Source: Nothopassalora personata | Taxonomy: Eukaryota; Ascomycota; Dothideomycetes; Mycosphaerellales; Mycosphaerellaceae | Length of the DNA: 64,000 bases | Reading direction: 5' to 3' | Assembly (NCBI GenBank): GCA_033816765.1 | Contig: CM066293.1 | Coordinates: forward strand, 2,294,001 to 2,358,000 | Shown here: positions 10,431 through 20,956 of the stretch, piece after piece | Layout: each line of letters begins with the position of its first letter | Position numbering within the stretch: the stretch's first letter is position 1 | The notes under the pieces: model-generated | What the model was told of the DNA's origin: nothing | The model's database searches: none | Seen by the model: only the letters and a program-made list of their open reading frames with translations | Program-made: the position numbers and the translations under genes

Positions 10431-11756
10431 CTACTCAAGCAGAGTCGCTTGGTTAGTGTAGAGCACATCCACCACGCTGCCCAGCTTTTCGATCGTGTCG
10501 AGAGCTGCATCGTAACCCTTGTCGCGCTCGCTCTCCTCGAAGATCTCGAGCACGCCCTTGCCTTGGTCGAGAACGCCGACGATGACGTGGTCGAGGATCA
10601 TTTGACCCAGCTTGCGCTCAACCTGTGCCTGATCAAGTCCGACCATCTTGGCGACATGGCTGATCTCGACTCTCGAGAATGGCTCAATGACCTTGATCAA
10701 GTTTTGCTCCAACATGCTGTCGTACAGGCGGCGGAGATGCGACGCGATGAACCGATCGCTGCCAAGCTCGTAGCGGTATGCGTGTAATGCCTGCTCGTAC
10801 TCCTCCAGACTGCGGTTGTTGTGTGCTCGTGCGACTGCCTTCATGGCGTCGAGTCCCTTGCCTGCATACCGGATAGCATGCTTCGAGGTCATGAGCGCAT
10901 CAACATCGTCCTTGAGGTTGAGCATGATCTTGCACAGCAGCATGTATTGCAGTGCGGCAGTAGCCTTGACAGGGTCGTCCTGCGAGTGGTAGCCTTCCAT
11001 TGCTTCGATGAAGTATGAGAAGGAAGTGTTGAAGTCGCCATCCTCTGCGTGTAGCTGACCAGACTGCATGTCGAGACCAGCTTGGAGAAGCGGTGGTGTG
11101 TAGACTGAGGCAGCGCTTGTCCGCGCACTTGTGAGAGCTGCCCTTCCCTTGGGGATGTTGCCCAATGCATGGTAGACTTTGCTCTCTAATAACTGCACCT
11201 CCACCAAAACCAGCTTGTCATCCAATCGCTTCAGCTCTTTCAACAGGCGGTTGATGAGTGTGAGTGCATCGTAGTAGTCCTGCTTCTGCATGTGGAGGTT
11301 GACGAGACGGACTTCCAGGCTCTGGCGCAGGAAGCCTTGTCTCTGTGATACTGCCCAGTCGATGCATGACTTTGTGACGGTGATCTGAGTATCAACGGTG
11401 TTTGGGATGGCGGCGAGGTAGTCGAGGAGCTGGCGCACTATCAAATGGTCAGTATGTGCATGCACGTGATGATCGACCCATCACAACATACCTAGCTTCG
11501 CGATCTTCGCTCTTGCGAATCCCGATAGTGAGTCCCGTGTTTGTTGGATGAGGTTGGCTAGATCCTCTGTCCGCTTGCCATCTCTATACAGCTCGCCTAG
11601 ACCTGTAAGGGCATTCTCGAACTCGCGCACAGCTCGCTCGTTGCTTCCTGGTGGTCTCGACAAGATGTCCTTGTAGATCTGCTCTGCCTTCTGGGGTTGG
11701 TCCTTGGACAGCTTCTTCGCCTCTTCTATCCGCCTCGCATTCTCCTCCACCGCCAT
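10431..11756 (-). CDS. RPN6: 26S proteasome lid subunit RPN6 (PSMD11)
   Basis: This PCI-domain subunit of the 19S lid bridges lid, ATPase ring and 20S core. Exon 1 is 11492-11756 and exon 2 is 10431-11437, with a 54-nt intron (GTATGT...CTGACC...GATAG). The join reads AKIAKL then VRQLLDYLAAIPNTVDTQ. The product is 423 aa, the usual length (about 420-435). The N-terminal part is TPR-like helical solenoid (MAVEENARRIEEAKKLSKD). The PCI domain covers roughly residues 290-390 and includes SRVEISHVAKMVGLDQAQVE. The C-terminal helix is SVVDVLYTNQATLLE. The gene is divergent from SOF1 across 277 bp, so the two may share a promoter; both are growth-linked genes. Confidence 0.95.
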
Positions 11757-12033
11757 CTTGGATGGTGTGATATGTCGTGGTGGTAGAGTGTGTGGTTCTG
11801 TATGTATGACCCAGTCCAAGCACTGAGATGGCGTACCGTGATGGACGATGTGTCGTTTGTTTCGACTGATTGGTGTCTTGTGAAGCTGCAGCTGGATGGA
11901 TGGAGGCTCCGAAGCGACGCGCGAGTGGTCGGCCAACAAGGTTTCCAAGCGCCGGCCTCAGTTCCGCGGCGCTGCCACTTTAACCAAAATCTTTCTTGCC
12001 ATCTCCACCTTCTCTCGAGATGATGGATCGATC
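11757..12033. promoter_or_regulatory. Shared divergent promoter of RPN6 and SOF1
   Basis: The start codons of two oppositely transcribed housekeeping genes are only 277 bp apart. I see no clear TATA box or proteasome-type element. The call rests on the geometry alone. Confidence 0.5.
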
Positions 12034-13434
12034 ATGGTATGTGACAGCTGTATGCAGAGGCTGGATCGCAGCATACTGACGATTGAACAGAAAATCAAAG
12101 CTCTCACCCGCTCATCGAGCTCCGTTCAGACTCCCGGCAGCCATGTCGCCCGCCAACCTCGCAACCTCGATCCCGCTCTGCACCCGTTCGAGCGGGCGAG
12201 AGAGTACCAACGTGCCCTCAACGCGACCAAAATGGAGCGTATATTCGCGGCGCCTTTCATTGCACAGCTAGGAAAGGGTCATGTGGATGGAGTGTACCGA
12301 CTGGCAAAGGACCCAAACGCGCTGGACAATCTGGCAAGTGGAAGTGGTGATGGAGTGCTAAAAGTATGGGATGTGCCCAGCCGGGAAGAGGTGTGGCAGA
12401 CGCAAGCGCATGAGAATCTAGTCAAGGGTATGTGCTGGACACAAGGGAGGAAGCTGTTGAGCTGTGGTGCAGACCGGACAGTCAAGCTCTACGATCCTTA
12501 CAACACCGGGAAGGGCAGCAAGCCGACTGCGACGTGGCTGGGATCGAGCGCGTTCTCAGCCTTGACGATGCACAGACACGAGCCGGCCTTCGCCGCAGCA
12601 GCATCTTCAGCAATTCAGCTATATGACCTTGAGCGACCTTCGACCACACCCTCCCAGACTCTTGCCTGGCCTACCGCGATAGACACGATCAACGCTCTGT
12701 CCTTCAACCAGTCCGAGACCTCCCTTTTGGCATCATGCTCCTCCGATCGATCACTTGTACTCTACGACCTTCGAACTTCGTCCCCACTTCATCGATCCGT
12801 CCTGACCATGTCAAGCAACGCCATCGCATGGAACCCGATTGAGCCTTTCAACCTTGCTCTGGCGAACGAAGACCACAACATCTACCTTTTCGACACGCGG
12901 AACCTGACGCGCGCTCTGAACGTGCTCAAGGATCACGTCTCAGCCGTCATGGACGTTTCGTTCTCACCTACTGGTCAAGAGCTCGTCTCTGCTTCCTACG
13001 ACCGCACGCTACGTCTTTGGGCACCGCAGCAGTCAGGTCACAGCAGAGACATCTATCACACCAAGCGCATGCAGCGTGTCTTCTCGACAACTTTTACCGG
13101 CGACTCGACATATGTCCTCTCTGGGTCCGACGACGGCAACATTCGATTATGGAGAGCACACGCGAGCGAGAGAAGCGGCGTAAAGAGCGCAAGAGAACGA
13201 CAAAAGCTAGAGTACGATGAAGCGCTGAAGGAGAGGTGGAAGCACATGCCCGAGATTAGGAGGATCGCTAGACACAGGCACGTGCCGAAGGTGGTGAAGA
13301 AGGCAGGCGAGATCAAGGGCGAAGAACTAAAGAGCATTAAGAGACGAGAAGAGAATGAGCGGAAGCATACCAGAAAGGGACAAAAAGCGAGAAGAAGCGA
13401 ACGAGAGAAGATGGTGCTTGCGACTGAAAAGTAG
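12034..13434 (+). CDS. SOF1: SOF1/DCAF13, WD40 protein of the SSU processome
   Basis: It acts in the nucleolus in U3-dependent processing of 18S rRNA. Exon 1 is only the start codon (12034-12036). A 54-nt intron (GTATGT...ACTGACGATTGAACAG) separates it from exon 2, 12091-13434. Splicing gives MKIKALTRSSSSVQ, the conserved SOF1 N-terminus; without it the frame has no suitable start. The product is 448 aa, the family length. WD40 blades include GHVDGVYRLAKDP, SGSGDGVLKVWDV, SASYDRTLRLW and SGSDDGNIRLWRAH. The SOF1-specific C-terminal domain follows, with YDEALKERWKHMPEIRRIAR and a Lys/Arg-rich tail. The unusual feature is a first coding exon holding exactly ATG. Confidence 0.95.
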   Translation: MVCDSCMQRLDRSILTIEQKIKALTRSSSSVQTPGSHVARQPRNLDPALHPFERAREYQRALNATKMERIFAAPFIAQLGKGHVDGVYRLAKDPNALDNLASGSGDGVLKVWDVPSREEVWQTQAHENLVKGMCWTQGRKLLSCGADRTVKLYDPYNTGKGSKPTATWLGSSAFSALTMHRHEPAFAAAASSAIQLYDLERPSTTPSQTLAWPTAIDTINALSFNQSETSLLASCSSDRSLVLYDLRTSSPLHRSVLTMSSNAIAWNPIEPFNLALANEDHNIYLFDTRNLTRALNVLKDHVSAVMDVSFSPTGQELVSASYDRTLRLWAPQQSGHSRDIYHTKRMQRVFSTTFTGDSTYVLSGSDDGNIRLWRAHASERSGVKSARERQKLEYDEALKERWKHMPEIRRIARHRHVPKVVKKAGEIKGEELKSIKRREENERKHTRKGQKARRSEREKMVLATEK

Positions 13435-13698
13435 GCGTTTTCATGATTATGGCTGCATCGCATGGCGTTCTGGTGGGAGCATTTGAATGGCGTTAGTTGG
13501 GCGGAAGCGAAGATACCACGGTACTGGCGATGTCTTCTTTCAACGTCGGTAATATTACCGGGTCCTGCTCTGCGTCTCCTCGACCTGTTATCCTCGATGC
13601 TCGCTCCCTCTTGGTGCAACGAGCTTCCCTAACTGCTTCAGGCATATGGGAGGCTCGTGCTGCCTTAAGGGTAGAGACAGGGTTGAGCCTTGGTCTGG

Positions 13699-13965
13699 CT
13701 ACATGGGAGCGCGCATACTTTGTCTCGGCACGTAGTGATCACTGCCATCAGCTAGCAGGAACATCAGCGGTACTGAATGCTTTGTTACGTCCTGCCAGAC
13801 GTGCGCGACTCTCTGGGCTGCGAAGCGGTTGCGGACTGAAAGTGATGAGAGGATCTGCTCGAGAAACTCGTATGTGCCGGACACTGCTGCACTTGCTGGT
13901 AGGGAGGCGTTTTGGAGGATGGTGTCATCTTGCGTGGCGGCATCGTCGCAGATTTCCGGCCACAT
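13699..13965 (-). pseudogene. Short or broken F-box gene
   Basis: The 88-codon frame contains SGTYEFLEQILSSLSVRNRF followed by AAQRVAHVWQDVTKHS, an F-box as found in the large Dothideomycete family (ELLE.IL..L..R.L...QRV.R.W). In intact members the F-box is followed by 150-300 more residues. Here the frame stops 35 residues after the motif and no continuation is readable in other frames. It is either a small F-box protein or, more probably, a truncated copy. A relative lies at 15351-15716 on the same strand. Confidence 0.45.
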
Positions 13966-14703
13966 GACTCTCGTTGGCGGCTGTGCGAGGTGATGATGGA
14001 GCGATTATGTCAATAGGGCCGGTGTGCGTCTTGAAAGACTGTAGTAAAAGCTGTGTGCGAAGTGTGCGGGGATACCTTCTGATGTGGTGGAGCAACGGTT
14101 TGGAAGTGGTTTCACGGATGATTGCGGACTGAAGTTGCAAACACGGGCAGGCGCGGCTCATGCCGGATCACATGCTGAATTTGCGCTTCTGAAGCCAAGG
14201 GGGCTCACCTTTTTGTGCAACTCCAACCCCCCAGATGAAGACGTCCTGCCGCTGTCAAGCGCCATCATGACAAGACTCCAGCGGCGTACGCAAGCACTTG
14301 CAGAGTTCTTCTCCGCTGCTCTTCTTCCAGCATCTCTTGAGTCACGGCAAAATCTGAGCACCATCGTCCTCACTGTCTTCCTCCTCTACCTCCTTTTCCA
14401 ACACCAAGGAGATTAGTTCAGTCCCCTCCTTCACCTCCGGAAACCCCTTTCTCTGCCTCTCTAACATCTCCTGGACGTTTTTCAGGTCTCTAAATGTCAG
14501 CCTCTGGGGATTCCAGACCGTCGCTCTCCGCTCTCGCGTTGAGCAATGGACCCTCTCCGATGTCAGGAGTCCACTATCCTACACTCATCGCCGAAGCCGG
14601 TGGCTAATGAGTAGCATGAATCGCCACGATTGCTGTGTATTCCTCCGTGGCTGCATGGATCGCATGACTCGCCACAATTGCTGTGTTTTCCAACATCGCT
14701 GAT
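13966..14703. other. Nothing recognisable
   Basis: Several short frames exist on both strands, but none shows conserved motifs. It probably holds eroded flanks of the F-box copies on either side. Confidence 0.35.
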
Positions 14704-15081
14704 TTACCACTCCCACTTCATAGCGGAGCACTTTGAGCGGAGCACGTCGCCCTTCCAGTCGTAGTACTCGGCATTGACTTCCATTGTCGCAAATCCTCCA
14801 TAGGAGCTGTGGTAGTGGCAATCGTGGTAACAATCATAGTGGAAGTGATACACTTTGACCTCTGTCAGTGGGTTGGAGAGCGGTTGCCCGATTTGCGTGA
14901 GAGTTGATTGGAGCTCTTGTGGTTGCTGAGGTATGTTGAAAGTGTGGATCCATATCTTGCGTCTGATCGGGACAGACTTAGTGATGAGGTTGGTGGCAGA
15001 GAAAGCAAGACTCGATTGGCAACAGTGGTCGGGATTCTCCCATCTACAGATCTGGTAGCGCTGTACGCATTGCATAGCCAT
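14704..15081 (-). pseudogene. Possible C-terminal remnant of an F-box family gene
   Basis: A 125-codon frame ends KGDVLRSKCSAMKWEW and contains PLTEVKVYHFHYDCYHDCHY and an aromatic-rich tail (GFATMEVNAEYYDW). It lies 3' of the F-box relic at 15351-15716 on the same strand, where the C-terminal half of such a gene would be expected. Intact linking sequence is missing. Assignment to the same ancestral gene is inference from position only. Confidence 0.25.
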
Positions 15082-15350
15082 GAAGGTGCTTGCTCTGGTA
15101 CCGCATCTGTTCAGCTTGCATCTTCAGCGATCCACACAAGCTCATTGCAGTTTCCACGTCAGCGGCCACTTTCGATCTTCTCACACAGACTAGTCGATTC
15201 GAGCTTTCGCTCCTGTTCAGATCGTGCCTCAGAACCTCAACCCAGCCGGGAAGCTTCAGATCCTCGAAGTGCGCGCAAGCATTCGCAGCCCGTCCTCAGC
15301 ACGCTTCTGCTCGCACTTTGTGATCACGCTTTCCAGTCCTGGGTGTCTAT

Positions 15351-15716
15351 TTAATACGCACGAATCTGCATCGTGATGTCCCTATATGACCGGTTGATCC
15401 AGCACGAGGTCAACTCCGATAAGGTTTTGAGTGGCAGGTGGCTATTATGGATTGTCTTGGCGGAAATGAGTGGGGTGAGAAGAGGCGCCTCATAGAAGAT
15501 ATGAGTAGTGACAGCAGGTATCAATATGAGTGCTTCGGTCGTAGCGACTAGAAACATATTTTTGCGTAATGACTGTGACCGCTTGATGATTCCCTGCCAG
15601 CTGCGTGAGACTCTCTGTACTGCAAAAAGTGTGTGTAGTGTCAAGGGAAGCAGTATCTGCTCGTGGAGCTCGTATGTACCGAGGGCAGCCTAAGTCCAGG
15701 AGGTATTCGTCGTCAT
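15351..15716 (-). pseudogene. F-box gene relic with in-frame TAG
   Basis: From ATG 15716 the frame reads MTTNTSWT, then TAG (15690-15692), then AALGTYELHEQILLPLTLHT, LFAVQRVSRSWQGIIKRSQS and RKNMFLVATTEAL. This is the F-box signature of the family (ELLE.IL..L....LFA.QRVSR.W...I..S..L...MFL). The frame stops at 15351. A splice acceptor at the TAG (ACTTAG/G) could remove the stop, but no good upstream exon was found. The copy at 13699-13965 is its closest relative in the window. Confidence 0.5.
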
Positions 15717-16194
15717 TGATTTCTCCGGAGGTGGTGCTGGCGTGGTGGATCCGCCGTCGCAGGCCAGGTTACTGTTGCAGAGCGGTTTCCTCAGCTCAGG
15801 CTGGGCGATGAGCTGCCGGCCATTGCCGCTGCTTTAAAGTTGCTCGGCAGTCATCTTAGCATGCCCTATGGCAACAGTGATGCAATCGTTGTAGACAAGT
15901 CTGAGGCGGGTGATTTATCGCGGAGGTCAGTGTTTGAGTGAGCAAAATCTGAAGCTGCAGACGCAGCACGAGCCACGACAGGGGTTCCGCGACCTCCCAT
16001 GCGGCCGAAGAGCCAAAGTTGCGAGCTGCAGTAACTCACCGTTGGCAAAGTCTATCGTCGAAACCGTGCGGTCCACTCTAGTGATATGGAGTTATGCAAA
16101 TGCGACAGCTGCCGGAGTTCTTGGTCGGTTCCACAGGACACCAGTGATCGAGGATGAGAGTATGCCTCCGCGGAATGCGTATGTCTCGGCGTGT
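15717..16194. other. No gene seen between F-box relic and RFT1
   Basis: Only short frames without motifs are present. The RFT1 3' untranslated region must lie at its right end. Confidence 0.4.
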
Positions 16195-17912
16195 TTATGA
16201 TCGAAATTTTCTGTAACAATCAACAAAGAAGCGATATTCAATCGCGAGACTACATTGTCAGCAGCAGTCAAACAGTACAATAAAGGTGTGCACTCACACG
16301 AACGCCGCAAAGCTGCCACCAAGTAGTCCAACCAGAATCAGGTCTTCCAACAGTCCATAATTCGCCAGCAATCCTCCTCCCTTCGATACAGAGGAGATGA
16401 TGTTCGGCATAACCACAGTGGCTGCCATAGCTCCAGAATGAGGCAGAATATCCTTCAACTCAAACTTCTGTCCCTTCTTGCCGAAGTAGCTCTTGACATA
16501 CCACAGGTTGTACACAATCCTCAGGCCCATGTTGACGCAGTTGGCAAAGACCAAGCCCTTCGCGCCCAAGTCCATCAGCCGCAGGAAGAAGTAGGCACTT
16601 CCAGCAAAGCCGGCGAAAGAGCCACCCATCACGAAGCTCTGTCGAAAGAGATCGCTTGGTGTTGCTGTGGCGGCAACGAATGCTTCGCTGACACCGTTGA
16701 TGGCCAAGAGCGGAATCGAGTAACAGTAGGTTCCGAGCACTTCGCCAGCGCCAGAGTCCGACCAGCGTGAGCCTGCAACAAGGCGCAGGAGGAGAGGCGC
16801 TGCAGATGGCCCGACTGCAAAGATGATGAGCGACACGATGTTGTACATATGGAGGATGTCTCGCAGAATACTGGCCGCTTGCTTGATGTCCGCAGACTTC
16901 TGATCCAATGCCGTCTCAGTTGGTGCTGCTTCTCGTTTGCTCTTCGTCGCATCCGCTTCTTGCGCAGGCGATGAGCAAAGTCGAGCGAACAGGTTCCTGG
17001 AGCTGTCTTCGATGGGCCGGAAGACCATACGAGCGATGAGGCCGCCGTAGTTCGTCGAGATAGCATAGTTACCTTGATCTTCCAGTGAGACTGCTGCAAT
17101 GCTAGCGAGCACGTCTGAGTTGTTGAGGAAGTACTTCACACCTTCCTGAAAGTACAGCCAGAAGCTGAGGTTGAGTAGAGACTTGGGGAAGAGAGAAAGT
17201 ACGAAGTCTTTTGAGGAGCTATGAAATGAATCAGAAAGGGAAGCTTACAATTCAGAGGTCTATCCACGCACCTCTCTTTGATCGTCTTAGGAAGTAACGT
17301 GAAGGCTTCACTTCTTGCTACAGACAGCGTCTTCCAAATATACGTTAACGTCAGTGTTGCACAGTAGGCCAGCTCTCCTGCGGCGAAAGGCAGTGCACCA
17401 GTATCGATACCCTGAGAGTGGCCATAAACGACGACTCCAGCGGTAGAAACAGTCTTCAGCGCAACAGCGTATGCCTCTGCCTTGGCACGAGTACCATAAA
17501 GCATATTCTGCTGCACTGCCACAAACGCTGGCTCGCTCAACAGTTCCACGATTGCTGCCATGCTACAGATCCGCAATGCTTCCTCAAAGTACAGCACATC
17601 AGGCCGGCTCCAGTACTGTCCGATGAATAACGTCATGGGTAGACCTGCGCATATCGCCAGATAGCTGAGGTTAATGGCAGCCTGGATGCCACCCTCCGGT
17701 CGTCTTTGTGTCGCAACACGAAGACACTCCCGCGCAAAATGGTGGACTGTGATGATGTACAGCTCTAGCTGGACCGATACGCCTAGCAGACTCGGTGAAA
17801 GGTAGCGTAGTATGCCCTGGTTCAAGATGAAGGTCGCTCCGCGGGAGATGATCTGGGAGAGGATTAGGTAGATGACACCGCCTGCCGAGGAGGATACCGC
17901 GTTGGCGGGCAT
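16195..17912 (-). CDS. RFT1: RFT1, ER membrane protein of the N-glycosylation pathway
   Basis: RFT1 is a MOP-superfamily protein needed for N-glycan precursor assembly and classically linked to dolichol-linked Man5GlcNAc2 translocation. Exons are 17272-17912, 16298-17218 and 16195-16210, with introns of 53 nt (GTGCGT...CATAG) and 87 nt (GTGAGT...TACAG). The N-terminus reads YLILSQIISRGATFILNQGI with the family run RYLSPSLLGVSVQLELY. After the first intron comes VLSLFPKSLLNLSFWLYFQE. Many hydrophobic segments follow, as expected for about 12 membrane spans. Total length is about 525 aa, close to other fungal members. The last exon adds only five codons (KFRS and stop after FAAFV) and is the least certain part. 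The start at 17912 faces PEX7. Confidence 0.92.
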
Positions 17913-18146
17913 GTTGCAGCAGATCGAAGACGATGTTTAATGTTAACGGGTGTGTTCGTGGGTAAGGAGGAGGTGAGGTAAGCTTTGATATGCTTGGCGT
18001 GCGATGACGCCGAGGTCATTCGAGATGTCGAGCATGTGGGTGCCTCTCCCTCTTCTCTCTGCTAGTCACGCCCCTTCATAATGTCCATATACCATATTTA
18101 ATCACAGCCGGACTGGCGATTCCTACACACCACGTCTCCACCGATC
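17913..18146. promoter_or_regulatory. Divergent promoter of RFT1 and PEX7
   Basis: The two start codons are 234 bp apart on opposite strands. No element is certain; CT-rich stretches (CCTCTCCCTCTTCTCTCTGC around 18042) fit a fungal promoter on the PEX7 side. Confidence 0.45.
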
Positions 18147-19184
18147 ATGCTGGAGTTCAGGACCGCGGGCTTCAACCCGTACGCCGTTAAGTACTCTCCC
18201 TTCTTCGACAGCAGACTTGCAGTCAGTGCTGGAGCCAACTTCGGGCTGGTGGGCAACGGTCGTCTCTTTATTCTCAATCTGACAGCGAACGGTATCGCCT
18301 GCGAGAAGTTCTTCGAAACCCAAGACTGCCTCTTCGATCTCGCGTGGTCAGAGCAGCACGAGAACCAGGTCTTGACAGCAGGAGGAGACGGCAGCATCAA
18401 GCTCTTCGATATTGGCGTTGGAGAGTTTCCGGTCGCTGGATGGCAAGAGCATGCAAGAGAGGTGTTCGCGGTGCACTGGAACTTGATCGAGAAGCAGACG
18501 TTTCTGTCAAGCAGCTGGGATGGCTGTGTGAAGATATGGACACCAGAGAGGAAAGAGAGCTTGATGACATTGCCAGTACACTCTTGTGTCTACTCGGCAC
18601 AGTACAGCCCCCACCACCCACAGATCGTGACATGCGTTTCACGCGACTCTCACCTCAGAGTCTTCGATCTTCGCAGCAAGCCCAGTGCGCAAAACCACCT
18701 CCAACTCGCGATTCCCATACACGCACCGCCGAAAGTGCCAACAGCTGGTCAGATCAATCGTAGTCCTGGACCGACGGAATGCTTGACCCACGACTGGAAC
18801 AAATACCGCGATTCTGTCCTAGCCACTGGAGGAGTGGACGGCGCGATTAGGACATTCGATCTACGCAGCCCATCCGGTCCGGTCAACATGCTGCCTGGTC
18901 ACGAATATGCTGTTCGAAAGCTCAGTTGGAGCCCACACTTGAGCGATGTTTTACTCAGCGCGAGCTACGACATGACTTGCAGGATCTGGACAGACGGAAG
19001 CAACGTAGACCAAGGCGGCGGCGGCGGCGCAGGTCTAGGAAGAGAAATGGGACGAATGGACAGGCATACAGAATTCGCAATGGGTGTTGACTGGTGTCTT
19101 TTCGGTGCCGAAGGATGGTGCTCGACCTGCGCTTGGGACGAAAGAGTACTCGTCTGGGACGTAAGAGAGTTCATGAGGCTTTGA
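18147..19184 (+). CDS. PEX7: Peroxin 7, PTS2 receptor
   Basis: This cytosolic WD40 receptor binds proteins with an N-terminal PTS2 signal and, with a co-receptor of the PEX20 type in filamentous fungi, brings them to the peroxisome. It is a single exon of 345 aa starting MLEFRTAGFNPYAVKYSPFF, the conserved PEX7 N-terminus. Blades include LTAGGDGSIKLFD, FLSSSWDGCVKIWTPE, TGGVDGAIRTFDLR and LLSASYDMTCRIW, and the end is CAWDERVLVWDVREFMRL. A Gly-rich insert lies between the last two blades (about residues 290-300). A relationship to fatty-acid use or peroxisomal metabolite pathways is general family knowledge; the neighbours give no further hint. Confidence 0.95.
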   Translation: MLEFRTAGFNPYAVKYSPFFDSRLAVSAGANFGLVGNGRLFILNLTANGIACEKFFETQDCLFDLAWSEQHENQVLTAGGDGSIKLFDIGVGEFPVAGWQEHAREVFAVHWNLIEKQTFLSSSWDGCVKIWTPERKESLMTLPVHSCVYSAQYSPHHPQIVTCVSRDSHLRVFDLRSKPSAQNHLQLAIPIHAPPKVPTAGQINRSPGPTECLTHDWNKYRDSVLATGGVDGAIRTFDLRSPSGPVNMLPGHEYAVRKLSWSPHLSDVLLSASYDMTCRIWTDGSNVDQGGGGGAGLGREMGRMDRHTEFAMGVDWCLFGAEGWCSTCAWDERVLVWDVREFMRL

Positions 19185-19255
19185 CTTTCAGGTATTACTG
19201 CATTACTGGCATTATCGACATTACGCCGGAACACTGCAAACAATCACGGCAGACT

Positions 19256-20161
19256 CTACCTGATGACCGCTTCTCCAGGTCTTGTCGGCATCCTCTGATA
19301 TGTCACCTGCCCATCTGGCCCGAAGAGACGCTCCCACCCTTCTCTGATAGATCCGTCCGGCGTCTCGAACTCGAATCGGGAATGATACGTCATGCCGGAT
19401 GTCGACATGCCAGACATGGTCTTCGCGCTGTGTTTGCTAGTCCATCCGCTAGCAAGACTGTCCCGAACCACAGACTCTGCCTTGAATGCTTCGGCTCTTC
19501 TGGCCTGTGCCTCCTGCCTCTTCCGTCTCCTCTTTAGAAGGATAAGACCTAGCGCGAAGAGGAACAATATCAGACCGAGACCGATACCCAAGCCAACACC
19601 GAGGCCAATGCCGAGGGCAGAGTTATCCGACTGCCCAGAGCTGGCTGCATTGGCTATAGCGGATATGGTCGCTGCTGCTGCAGAGGGCGTATTCGAGGCT
19701 GAATTCGCAGCTTTTGGTGTGCCGGTGGTAGGTGTTGATGAGGAGCTGTGAAATACCGCTGCCAGATCGGATACTCGGAAAGCGGCACTGTCGCTCGTAC
19801 AAAACTCGCAAGTGTTGGGCGTGTCGCCTTTCTGTAATCGGAAGAAGAATGGCACGTCCAGATCTGCTCCGCTTAATGATGTGGCTTCCCACAAGAGGCT
19901 GTTCTGGTCCTGCGTTGCATTCGCTGCGATCATAGTCAGCGAATCGCTACGACCGAAAGAATATCATGCGGACTTACCAACGAGAAGGTCGATAGAATAT
20001 GCTCCATTACTCAATGGGCCATGCCAGACTTCGACTGTCGTGTAATAATACGGGCTCCTCCAGGTCACGTTCACCGGTTCGCTGATATTATACTGGAGCT
20101 CTGGACCTTGTGGTGATTCGAAGCCTAGCTGCGCAGCTTGGAGGACATCCAGTGCGGACAT
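19256..20161 (-). CDS. Single-pass membrane protein with extracellular-type domain
   Basis: Exon 1 is 19978-20161 and exon 2 is 19256-19923, with a 54-nt intron (GTAAGT...GCTGAC...CGCAG); the product is 283 aa. The first 110 residues look like a beta-sandwich (YNISEPVNVTWRSPYYYTTV, then a region with CEFCTSD) with sites for N-glycosylation. A Ser/Thr/Ala-rich linker follows. One transmembrane segment (GVGLGIGLGLILFLFALGLI) is next, then RRKRQ and a cytosolic tail of about 90 residues. This is the layout of fungal wall-stress sensors and of many Dothideomycete proteins of unknown function. No N-terminal signal peptide is seen in the assigned exon, so either a missed first exon or a reverse signal-anchor orientation is possible. 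Confidence 0.78.
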
Positions 20162-20956
20162 TGTTGTCGTTCACCAGAACCTGAGATCGAAGATGAAGCG
20201 ATGTCAGCAAGATGGAGCCGTATCGCTATCGCCGTCCTCGGCAAGCCGATCTGGACGAAGTAGCTCTTGCTGTCGGGACACCGTTGAAGTGAGCGCCATC
20301 CACGATCAATATTGGCGACCGCCTTCGCTTCAACTCCGAGCACAATAGCACCTGCCCGCCACAATGACGAGCTGCTCCAATTTTTAACGATGAGGTCAGA
20401 CTTGGTGATCCCACGAGTCAGTCCACCGTGAACACTGATTCAACGCACAAAGTCTCGAGCATCAGCACAAACAAAAAACAATTTCAATTGCAAGAGCATG
20501 TGAGGTGAGGTGAGGTCCGCCTGCCCGCCTTTCGGCAAGCTATAGTACGGCTCATCACCAAGGCCGCGGGCAGATCTAGGTGTATGCATGAAGTGCTTCC
20601 TCGCAGAACTTATTGCGACGAAGCTGCGAAGGAACGTATTCCGTGCGAGGATGAAGTTTGAAGGCGGATTGCGGGGCTGTGGTTGGCGGCCCTGACGATG
20701 TGCAACGGCTGGGGTTCCTTCGCAGTAGCGTCGCTTAGACGGTTGTGACTGAAATAGAGGTGGCTCTCGTAAAGTGCACTTCATGTGTTCGGTACGAAGG
20801 CAAGGACGGAATGCAATGGAATTGTCGCTGATTCATCTGGCTGCTTCTCAAGACTGGTGTCTTTCCGTCCACTTTCATCGGTCCAGAAGGATGAGTTCTC
20901 TGCTTTGACACCCTCTTATAAGGTCTCAGGCCTGCTCAACTTACTCCCATGGCCCA
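20162..20956. other. No supported gene; upstream region of the membrane protein
   Basis: Frames at 20125-20364 and 20440-20784 (minus) lack family features. The left part may hold a missed signal-peptide exon for the 19256-20161 gene. A short GTGAGGTGAGGTGAGG repeat is at about 20499. Confidence 0.35.
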
